A program made the position numbers and the translations under genes. The notes beneath the pieces are model-generated. The model was not told where the DNA came from. It ran no database searches and worked only from the letters and a program-made list of their open reading frames with translations. A DNA stretch of 64,000 bases from positions 620,001 through 684,000 of the forward strand of contig NZ_JARGNB010000001.1 of assembly GCF_030167915.1 (NCBI RefSeq). Reading direction: 5' to 3'. This DNA comes from Aquabacterium humicola. GTDB taxonomy: Bacteria > Pseudomonadota > Gammaproteobacteria > Burkholderiales > Burkholderiaceae_C. This document shows positions 1 through 6,806 of the stretch, piece after piece (position 1 is the first letter of the stretch; each line of letters starts with the position of its first letter).

Positions 1-537
1 GCGATGCACGTGCTCAGCGCGCTCGGCTCGTTCGCGATCGGCTCGGCCTTCTGGGGCATCGTCGCCGGCGTGTTCGGGCTGCAGGCGGCGCTGTGCATCG
101 CCGCGGCGCTGATGTTCGCCGGGCTGCTGCTGGTGAAGCCCTTCCCGTTGCGCATGGGAGCCGCGTCCGAGGTGACGCAGGCGCCGCACGTGCCCTTCGA
201 GGACCTGCTGGTCGCCGACGAGCCTGACCCGGAGGCCGGCCCGGTGGCGGTGGAACTCGGCTACCGCATCCGCCCGGTCGACACCGCCGAGTTCCTCGAC
301 ACCGTCGCGCTGCTGCGCGCGCCGCGCCAGCGCGACGGCGCCACCTTCTGGCGCCTGTACAAGGACCTCGGCGACCCGTCGCGCTACGTCGAGCGCTTCA
401 TCGTCACCTCGTGGGCCGACTACCTGCACCAGCGCGCCCGCGCGACGCTGGCCGACCAGGCGCTGGAAGCGCGCGTGCGCGCCTTCGTGATCGACGGCGA
501 GACGGTGTCGATGCAGCACTACATCGCCGAACGCTGA
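1..537 (+). CDS. MFS exporter, C-terminal part (5' end outside window)
   Basis: This frame is open from the first base, so only the last 178 residues are present. Residues up to about 50 are hydrophobic and form the last one or two membrane helices of a transporter. About 125 soluble residues follow, with a ferredoxin-like fold pattern and motifs such as FWRLYKDLGDP and FIVTSWADYLHQ. This arrangement, twelve helices followed by a cytoplasmic monooxygenase-like tail, is typical of the EntS/MFS_3 subfamily of inner-membrane exporters. The substrate cannot be told from this fragment. The next gene starts 99 bases downstream with its own ribosome binding site, so the two are probably not functionally linked. 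Confidence 0.75.
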   Translation, partial: AMHVLSALGSFAIGSAFWGIVAGVFGLQAALCIAAALMFAGLLLVKPFPLRMGAASEVTQAPHVPFEDLLVADEPDPEAGPVAVELGYRIRPVDTAEFLDTVALLRAPRQRDGATFWRLYKDLGDPSRYVERFIVTSWADYLHQRARATLADQALEARVRAFVIDGETVSMQHYIAER

Positions 538-636
538 TCGCCGCGAGCGGCCCGGCGACCGGTCCGAGACCGGCGCGTGGGGGCTTCTGTCGCGACCTAT
601 CATCGTCGTCCCACAAGACAACCTCAGGGAACAACG

Positions 637-1986
637 ATGTCCTCCGCATTGCAGTCCCCCTATCGGGAAGTGCGCCGCCACGAGCTGCGCAAGAACCGCA
701 TGCTGATGGTCGACGGCAACCTCGTCGTCAACCAGCGCATGAGCGAAGGCGGCCTGTCCAGCCGCGTCTACGACGGCGGCTACTGGGGCTTCGCGTCGGC
801 GCCCGGCGGCGATGCCGCCGAGCTGGAGCAGCAGGCGCTGCGCAACGCGCGCGCGATGGCCCGCTTCGGCGCCCGCCAGCCGCACGCGCTGCCCGGCGGC
901 GCCTACCGCGGCGAGCACCGCTATGCCGGCAAGCCCGCGATGAGCGCCGGCGACTGCAGCGACCGGCTGGCCGCGCTGCATGCGCACTGCAAGCAGCGCT
1001 ACCCGGGCCTGAAGTCCACGCGCTTCGTGCTGCTCGAGGAAGAACACGTCAAGCGCCTGACCACCAGCGTCGGCGGCGAATCGCTGGCATCGATCCAGCG
1101 TGCGCTGTGCTACCTGACGCTGATCGGCGAGGACGAGCAGGGCACGCCGATCGAGGTCTTCGAGCCGCTGTCGTGCAAGGGCAGCCTGGCCGAGATCGAC
1201 TTCACCGTCGACGCGCTCGCGCCGCTGCTGGACAGGATGCACGGCCACCTGCAGGCCAAGCGCCATGCGGTGCAGGCCGAAGGCGGGCTGCACACGGTGG
1301 TGATGGCGCCCAAGCTCGCCGGCATGCTGGCGCACGAGGCGATGGGCCATCCCTGCGAGGCCGACATCGTGCTCGGCGGCGCGATCACCGGCGACCTGGT
1401 CGGCCAGCGTGTCGCGAGCGACCTGGTGTCGATGGTCGATTTCGCGCACAGCGTCGACGGTGCCGAGGCCATGGTGCCGGTCTACGTCGACGACGAAGGC
1501 ACGCCGGCACGCGACGCCGTGCTGATCGAGCGCGGCATCCTCAAGGGCTTCATGAGCAGCCGCGAGACCGCCGCCAGGCTCGGCATCGAGGCGACCGGCA
1601 GCGCGCGCGCCTTCGGCCCGAACGACGAGCCGCTGGTGCGCATGCGCAACACGGCGATCCTGCCCGGACGGGACAAGTACGAGGACATGATCGCCGGCGT
1701 CGAGCGCGGCTACCTGCTGCTGAACACCGCCAACGGCCAGGCCGACTCGACGACCGAGTTCATGTTCGGCATCACGCTGGCCTACGAGATCCGCGACGGG
1801 CGGATCGGCCGCGCGGTGCGCGACACCACGCTGTCGGGCAGCGCGATCAAGGTGCTGCAGAGCGTCGACGCGGTGTCCGACGACATGTACTGGGACTGCT
1901 CGGGCTACTGCGGCAAGAAGCAGACGATGGTCGTCTCGATGGGTGGCCCGGCGCTGCGCGCGCAGGCCCACCTCGGAGGGCAGTGA
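637..1986 (+). CDS. TldD-family metalloprotease (active partner)
   Basis: This 449-residue protein belongs to the TldD/PmbA (modulator of DNA gyrase) family. TldD and PmbA form a heterodimeric zinc protease that degrades unfolded peptides and trims leader peptides in the cytoplasm. The TldD signature HExxxH followed by Cys is present as HEAMGHPC, with His233, Glu234 and His238. Two cysteines near the end (about 421 and 425) match the C-terminal metal-ligand region. The ATG at 637 is chosen because AGGGA lies 6 bases upstream and family similarity begins there. The sequence is shorter than and unlike the usual housekeeping TldD, so it may be a paralogue. It is followed at once by the PmbA-like partner. 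Confidence 0.85.
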   Translation: MSSALQSPYREVRRHELRKNRMLMVDGNLVVNQRMSEGGLSSRVYDGGYWGFASAPGGDAAELEQQALRNARAMARFGARQPHALPGGAYRGEHRYAGKPAMSAGDCSDRLAALHAHCKQRYPGLKSTRFVLLEEEHVKRLTTSVGGESLASIQRALCYLTLIGEDEQGTPIEVFEPLSCKGSLAEIDFTVDALAPLLDRMHGHLQAKRHAVQAEGGLHTVVMAPKLAGMLAHEAMGHPCEADIVLGGAITGDLVGQRVASDLVSMVDFAHSVDGAEAMVPVYVDDEGTPARDAVLIERGILKGFMSSRETAARLGIEATGSARAFGPNDEPLVRMRNTAILPGRDKYEDMIAGVERGYLLLNTANGQADSTTEFMFGITLAYEIRDGRIGRAVRDTTLSGSAIKVLQSVDAVSDDMYWDCSGYCGKKQTMVVSMGGPALRAQAHLGGQ

Positions 1987-1988
1987 CG

Positions 1989-3278
1989 ATGGCCGCGACC
2001 ATGAGCCTGCACGACCAGGCCGAACAGGCGCTGGCGCTGATGAAGGCCGCCGGCTTCGACGCCGCGCGCGCCGAGGCGAGCCGGCTCTCCGGCACCGAGC
2101 TGAACCTCGCGCACAACGAGCCCAGCCTGCTGCGCAGCACGACGGTGGACAAGCTGGCGCTGGCCGGCATCGTCGACGGCCGCATGGCGGCGACGGAGCT
2201 GAGCGACCTGTCCGACGACGCGGTGCGCAGCGCGGTTAGCGCGCTGTTCGCCGACGCCCGCACCGCGCCGCAGGACGATGCGAACGCCCTGACCGCCGGC
2301 CAGCATGCCGACCTGCTGCAGGGCCCGCAGGAGGCCGACGAAGCGCGGCTGGCCGACAAGGTGGCCGAGCTGCTGCACTTCCGTGAGACCGAGACGCCGG
2401 CGATGATGCTCGAGGAAGGCTTCGTCTCGCACCAGCGGCTCGAATCGAAGCTGCTGAGCAGCGGCGGCAGCGACATCGGCTGCCGTCTCGGCTGGTACCG
2501 CGTCACCGCCTTCGGCACCGCACGCATCGGCCAGCGCGTCAGCTCGTTCAACTACGCCGAAGGCACCACCAACGACCTGCGCGCGGCGCCGGCGCAAGGC
2601 TTCGGCGGCATCGAGCCGATGTTGCGCGACACGGTGCGGCAGGTCGACGCGCAGCCGATCGCCTCGAAGTTCGTCGGCGACATCGTGCTGACGCCGCCGG
2701 CCGTCGCCAGCCTGCTCGGCTGGCTGCAGGGCCAGCTCTCGGACATGCACCTGATCGCCGGCAGCTCGCTGTACCGCGAACGCCTGGGCCAGGCCGTCGC
2801 CGCGCCGCTGCTGTCGCTGAAGAGCCGCTTCGACGCGCCCGGTGTCGCGGCGATCTCGGCCGACGGCCACGTCGCGCCGCCGGTCGAGCTGCTGCGCGAC
2901 GGTGTGCTGATGAACCTGACGCCCTCGCTCTACGGCAGCCGCAAGACCGGGCTTCGCCAGGTGCCGATCGCCGGCGCGGGCTGGGACGTGCCGGCCGGCA
3001 CGACACCGCTGGCCGAGCTGCTCGCCGGCGTGCGCCACGGCGCGCTGGTGGGCCGGCTGTCGATGGGCAACCCGGCACCCAACGGCGACTTCTCCGGCGT
3101 GATCAAGAACAGCTTCCTGGTCGAGGGCGGCACGGTCGGCCCGGCGCTGCGCGAGGTGATGGTCAGTGGCAACATCGCGCGCATGCTGCTCGACGTGCTG
3201 GCGGTCAGCCGCGAGCGCATCGACACCGGCGGCTGGAACCTGCCGTGGCTGCGCATCGGGGGGATGCACTTCTCATGA
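1989..3278 (+). CDS. PmbA/TldE-like partner of TldD
   Basis: This 429-residue protein has the same overall fold as the preceding gene but no HExxxH motif, as expected for the non-catalytic PmbA/TldE half of the heterodimer. Recognisable family stretches include GGSDIGCRLGWYRV in the middle and MGNPAPNGDFSGVIKNSF near the end. The ATG at 1989 starts 2 bases after the stop of the TldD-like gene, with GGAGGG inside the end of that gene, so the two are surely cotranscribed and probably made in equal amounts. The stop overlaps the start of the next gene by 4 bases. Confidence 0.85.
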   Translation: MAATMSLHDQAEQALALMKAAGFDAARAEASRLSGTELNLAHNEPSLLRSTTVDKLALAGIVDGRMAATELSDLSDDAVRSAVSALFADARTAPQDDANALTAGQHADLLQGPQEADEARLADKVAELLHFRETETPAMMLEEGFVSHQRLESKLLSSGGSDIGCRLGWYRVTAFGTARIGQRVSSFNYAEGTTNDLRAAPAQGFGGIEPMLRDTVRQVDAQPIASKFVGDIVLTPPAVASLLGWLQGQLSDMHLIAGSSLYRERLGQAVAAPLLSLKSRFDAPGVAAISADGHVAPPVELLRDGVLMNLTPSLYGSRKTGLRQVPIAGAGWDVPAGTTPLAELLAGVRHGALVGRLSMGNPAPNGDFSGVIKNSFLVEGGTVGPALREVMVSGNIARMLLDVLAVSRERIDTGGWNLPWLRIGGMHFS

Positions 3279-4027
3279 TCGAGATGCGCGCTTCGACCCG
3301 CCGCACGCTGTTGCTCGGTGCGCTGCTGGCGCCGGCCGCGGCGCCGGCCGCCCCATGGAGCTTCGGCGGCACGACCCGGGGCTCGGGCACGGTAACGCGC
3401 GAAGTGCGCGTCGTCGAGGCCTTCGATACAATGCGCCTGTCCGGCAGCGTGAAGGTCGAGCTGCGCCAAGGCGAGCGCGACGGCATCGAGGTCGAGACCG
3501 ACGACAACCTCCAGCCGCTGATCGAGGTGGTGCATCGCGGCGCGGCGCTGGACATCGGCCAGCGCGGCAACATCAAGCCGACGACGCTGTCGATCGTGGT
3601 CACCGCGCGCCGCATCGATGCGCTGACGGTGTCCGGGGCCGCCGGCCTCGTCGCGCCGGGTCGCTGGAAGGCGGAGAAGCTGCGGCTGGACATCGGCGGC
3701 GCCGGCGTGATCAAGTTCAGCGACCTCGCGGTCGAGCAGCTGTCCGTCGATGGCGGCGGCAGCGGCGTGCTGAACCTCGGCGGCAGCGCGGGCGTGCTGC
3801 GCGGCGCGCTGGGCGGCGCGTCGACGCTGAGCGCCAAGCGCCTGTCCACCCGCGAGGCCGACCTGCGCATCGGCGGCAGCGCGCAGGCGGTGCTGTGGGT
3901 GCGCGAATCGCTGCAGGGCAGCGTCGGGGGCGCCGGCGCCTTGCGCTACTACGGCAAGCCCCGTGCGGACGTCGCGCGCGGCGGCGCCGGCAAGGTCGCG
4001 GCGCTGGGGCTGACGCCGCCCCCCTAG
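3275..4027 (+). CDS. Exported DUF2807 (head GIN domain) protein
   Basis: This 250-residue protein has a short N-terminal signal sequence: basic start, RRTLLLGALLAPAAAPAA core, then Ala-Pro-Ala. It is followed by repeated beta strands rich in Gly and Ser (LSGSVKVEL, VSGAAGL, IGGAGVIKF, LGGSAGVL). This is the pattern of DUF2807, a right-handed beta-helix-like domain once called a putative auto-transporter adhesin head. The ATG overlaps the TGA of the PmbA-like gene (ATGA), which implies translational coupling. A role in the envelope is likely from the signal peptide, but no function can be assigned. Why a cytoplasmic protease pair is coupled to an exported beta-helix protein is unclear. Confidence 0.75.
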   Translation: MIEMRASTRRTLLLGALLAPAAAPAAPWSFGGTTRGSGTVTREVRVVEAFDTMRLSGSVKVELRQGERDGIEVETDDNLQPLIEVVHRGAALDIGQRGNIKPTTLSIVVTARRIDALTVSGAAGLVAPGRWKAEKLRLDIGGAGVIKFSDLAVEQLSVDGGGSGVLNLGGSAGVLRGALGGASTLSAKRLSTREADLRIGGSAQAVLWVRESLQGSVGGAGALRYYGKPRADVARGGAGKVAALGLTPPP

Positions 4028-4053
4028 ACGCCTGCGGCGTCGTCCCCAGGGAT

Positions 4054-4083
4054 CCAGCCGACCGGGGGACCCGGATCGGCTGG
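4054..4083. terminator. Hairpin between convergent genes
   Basis: CCAGCCGA pairs with TCGGCTGG, and inside it CCGGG pairs with CCCGG around a GGA loop, giving about 13 base pairs with one bulged A. It sits between the DUF2807 gene and the convergent alkC gene. There is no T-tract on either side, so a role in termination is inferred from position and strength only. Confidence 0.5.
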
Positions 4084-4098
4084 GCCGCCCCCCTGAAT

Positions 4099-5226
4099 TC
4101 AGAGGCTCAGGTCGAACGCCGCCTCGGCGAGCACCTGGCCGTTGATGCGCAGGTCCACCAGGTGGCGGCCGGCGTGGTAGCGCCGGGTCGTCACGGCTTT
4201 CAGCGAATGGCGGCGTTCCAGGCGCCGCTGCTCGCGCGGCGCCAGGTCGATCACCCAGCCCTTGAACACCTTCGGCGTCAGGCGCCCGTCGGCCTTGACG
4301 TGGTGCACGGCGTAGTCGATCGCCAGCCGCTGCGGCTTCGCGCTGCGCGAATGCAGGTCGAGCCCCAGCGCCAGCGCGCCGCCGAGGTGCGCGCGACGCG
4401 GCGAGACCGACCACGCCACGTCGCCCTTGAACTTCTGGCCCAGCCCCCACGCGGCGAGCGCCGCCGCGTCGCCGCCCTTGATGAGGCCGCGGCTCGCATG
4501 CCGAAGCAAGGCGGTGCGATCGGCCGATGCGCCGGGCAGGTGGCGCGACAGCCAGCCGGCGACCAGCGCCGGGTGGTCCTTCGCGATGTCGTTCAGGTGG
4601 TTCGCGACGCTGCGCCGCACGTAGGCGCTGCCGTCGTCCTGCAGCGCCTCCAGCAGCGGCAGCGTGGGCGTCGGGTCTTGCACCAGCGGCTGCAGGCGCA
4701 GGCCCCAGGGCAGGCGCGGGCGGCTGCCTTCGCTGACCAGGCGGCGCACGTGCGCGCTCGGGTCGTGCACCCAGCGCGCCAGCGTGGGCCAGCAGACGTC
4801 CGGATGGCGCAGGATGAAGGGCCGGATCGCGAATTCGGCGGTCGAGCGCTGCGTCATCGCATGCAGCGCGGCGAGGCCGCGTTCGGGGTCGTCGAGCGCG
4901 ATGCGACTAACCGCCTCGGTGAGCGGCCAGATCGCCCAGCCGCCGAGGCCGGCGTCGCTGGTGCGCTGCGTCGACAGGTCGTCGGCATCGCCGGGGGGAC
5001 CCAGCGCCGCTTCCATCAGCGCGCAGGCGCGGTCGATGTCGTCGGGCAGGGTGGCGACCAGCGCGTCGGCGATGCGGCGCACGCGGTCCTTCAACTCCAG
5101 CGTTTCGAGGCCGTCGAGCGCCGCGGCCTCGAAGTCGCGGCGCGCGAAGCGGCGGTCGGCACGCTGCAGGTGGGTGCCGATGCTGCGCACCAGCGTCGCG
5201 TCGATGAAATTCTTGAACGGTTCCAT
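4099..5226 (-). CDS. alkC: AlkC-type DNA glycosylase (alkylation repair)
   Basis: This 375-residue protein resembles the AlkC/AlkD family of HEAT-repeat DNA glycosylases, which excise 3-methyladenine and other alkylated bases. Helical repeats fill residues 1 to about 265, including RRSVANHLNDIAKDHP, a hallmark stretch of the family. The last hundred residues are beta-rich (KAVTTRRYHAGRHLVDLRIN) and fit the C-terminal Ig-like domain found in the longer AlkC subclass. It starts 12 bases downstream of the crotonase gene on the same strand and is probably cotranscribed with it. There is no obvious biochemical link between the two. Confidence 0.8.
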   Translation of the reverse strand: MEPFKNFIDATLVRSIGTHLQRADRRFARRDFEAAALDGLETLELKDRVRRIADALVATLPDDIDRACALMEAALGPPGDADDLSTQRTSDAGLGGWAIWPLTEAVSRIALDDPERGLAALHAMTQRSTAEFAIRPFILRHPDVCWPTLARWVHDPSAHVRRLVSEGSRPRLPWGLRLQPLVQDPTPTLPLLEALQDDGSAYVRRSVANHLNDIAKDHPALVAGWLSRHLPGASADRTALLRHASRGLIKGGDAAALAAWGLGQKFKGDVAWSVSPRRAHLGGALALGLDLHSRSAKPQRLAIDYAVHHVKADGRLTPKVFKGWVIDLAPREQRRLERRHSLKAVTTRRYHAGRHLVDLRINGQVLAEAAFDLSL

Positions 5227-5238
5227 GGTCTCCCGGAT

Positions 5239-6033
5239 TCAGGACGGATCGAACTGCCCGTGGCGGCCGGCGCCCGCGGCAAAACGCGCGGCACCGGCCT
5301 GCGCCTCGGCGAAGACCACCGGGTAGCCGCCGGCGCCTTCGCGCTGCAGCGCCTCGGCCAGCGGCAGGTCCCATTGCGCGAAGGCGCTGGCGCGATCGGC
5401 GCGCAGGCAGCGCTGCGGGAAGGCGGCGATCTGCCGCGCCAGCGCCTGCGCCTCGGCGAGCGCCTCGCCGTCGGGCACGACGCGGTTCGCCAGGCCCATC
5501 GCCAGCGCCTCGTCGGCGGGCACCGGCCGGCCGGTGAGGATCAGGTCGAGCGCGCGGCCCATGCCGATCAGTCGCGGCAGGCGCACCGTGCCGCCGTCGA
5601 TCAGCGGCACGCCGAAGCGGCGGCAGAAGACGCCGAACACCGCGCTCTTCGCCGCGATGCGCAGGTCGCACATCAGCGCGAGCTCCAGGCCGCCGGCGAC
5701 GGCATAGCCCTCAACGGCGGCGATCACCGGCTTGGCGAAGTCGATGCGGCTCGGCCCCATCGGGCCCGGGCCGCTGCCGTCGGCCGTCAGCACGTTGGCG
5801 CGCGCCGGGTCGGACAGCGACGTGAGGTCGGCGCCGGCGCAGAAGTGGCCGCCGCCACCGGTGAAGACCGCGACGGCGAGCGCGTCGTCGGCCTCGAAGG
5901 CCTCGAAGGCCTCGCGCAGCGCCGCGGCGGTGGGGCCGTCGACCGCGTTGCGGCACCCGGGCCGGTGCAGCGTGATGGTGGCCACCGGGCCGTCGCTTTC
6001 CAGGCGCACCGGGCGTTCGGAGGGGTCGGACAT
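5239..6033 (-). CDS. Crotonase / enoyl-CoA hydratase family protein
   Basis: This 264-residue protein has the crotonase fold, whose members act on acyl-CoA thioesters. The oxyanion-hole segments are visible as GGHFCAGADL near residue 63 and GYAVAGGLELAL near residue 108, with the first catalytic Glu kept in GGLEL. At the position of the second hydratase Glu (usually QPEVGLG) the protein reads VFCRRFGVPLIDGG. Simple hydratase activity is therefore unlikely and another crotonase reaction is possible. A strong AGGAG lies just before the ATG. The start is only 56 bases from the divergent riboflavin synthase gene. Confidence 0.82.
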   Translation of the reverse strand: MSDPSERPVRLESDGPVATITLHRPGCRNAVDGPTAAALREAFEAFEADDALAVAVFTGGGGHFCAGADLTSLSDPARANVLTADGSGPGPMGPSRIDFAKPVIAAVEGYAVAGGLELALMCDLRIAAKSAVFGVFCRRFGVPLIDGGTVRLPRLIGMGRALDLILTGRPVPADEALAMGLANRVVPDGEALAEAQALARQIAAFPQRCLRADRASAFAQWDLPLAEALQREGAGGYPVVFAEAQAGAARFAAGAGRHGQFDPS

Positions 6034-6089
6034 CGAAGGTCTCCTCGCTGCTAAGCTGCGGACTCTCTCACGAGCCTGTTGTCTCCCAG

Positions 6090-6800
6090 ATGTTCACCGG
6101 CATTGTGCAAGGCGTCGCCACCGTCGCCGCGATCACCGACCGCCCGGGGCTGCGCACCCTGGTGCTCCAGATGCCGCCCGGCTTCGACGAAGGCCTCGAG
6201 ATCGGCGCCAGCGTGGCCTGCGACGGTGTGTGCCTGACGGTCACCGAGCGGCTGGGCGGGAACCGCGCCGCCTTCGACGTGATGCAGCAGAGCCTCGACC
6301 TGACGACGCTCGGCCGCTGGACCGTCGGCAGCACGCTGAACGTCGAGCGTGCAGCCCGGGACGGCGCCGAGATCGGCGGCCATCCGCTGTCCGGCCATGT
6401 CGACTGCCTGGGGACCCTGGTGGCCATCCGCACGCCCGAGAACAACCGCGTGCTGCGCATCGGCGTGCCGCCGTCGCACATGCGCTATGTCTTCGCGAAG
6501 GGCTACATCGCGGTCAACGGCGCGAGCCTAACGGTGGCCGAGGCCAACCGGCGCGAGGGCTGGTTCGAGGTCTGGCTGATCCCCGAGACGCTGCGCATGA
6601 CCAGCTTCGGCGCCAAGCGCGAGGGCGACGCGCTGAACATCGAGATCGAGCGCAGCACGCAGGTCGTCGTCGACACGGTGCGCGACGCGCTCGAGGAGCG
6701 GCTGGGCACGCTGCTGCCGGTGCTGGAAAAGCTGCTCGCCGAACGCGGCCACGAGCTCGCCGAACTGGCCGCGCCCGCCGGCCCGAAGCCCGGGACCTGA
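6090..6800 (+). CDS. ribE: Riboflavin synthase, alpha subunit
   Basis: This 236-residue enzyme converts two molecules of 6,7-dimethyl-8-ribityllumazine into riboflavin and a pyrimidine product. It starts with the invariant MFTGIVQG and has the expected two-fold repeat of lumazine-binding domains: VACDGVCLTVT in the first half and VNGASLTV in the second. GGHPLSGHVD marks the domain junction. The C-terminus is about 20 residues longer than usual and ends in an Ala/Pro stretch. It stands alone here, without ribBA or ribH. The next gene, a sensor kinase, begins 6 bases after its stop, so the two probably share a message. Confidence 0.93.
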   Translation: MFTGIVQGVATVAAITDRPGLRTLVLQMPPGFDEGLEIGASVACDGVCLTVTERLGGNRAAFDVMQQSLDLTTLGRWTVGSTLNVERAARDGAEIGGHPLSGHVDCLGTLVAIRTPENNRVLRIGVPPSHMRYVFAKGYIAVNGASLTVAEANRREGWFEVWLIPETLRMTSFGAKREGDALNIEIERSTQVVVDTVRDALEERLGTLLPVLEKLLAERGHELAELAAPAGPKPGT

Positions 6801-6806
6801 TCGCGC

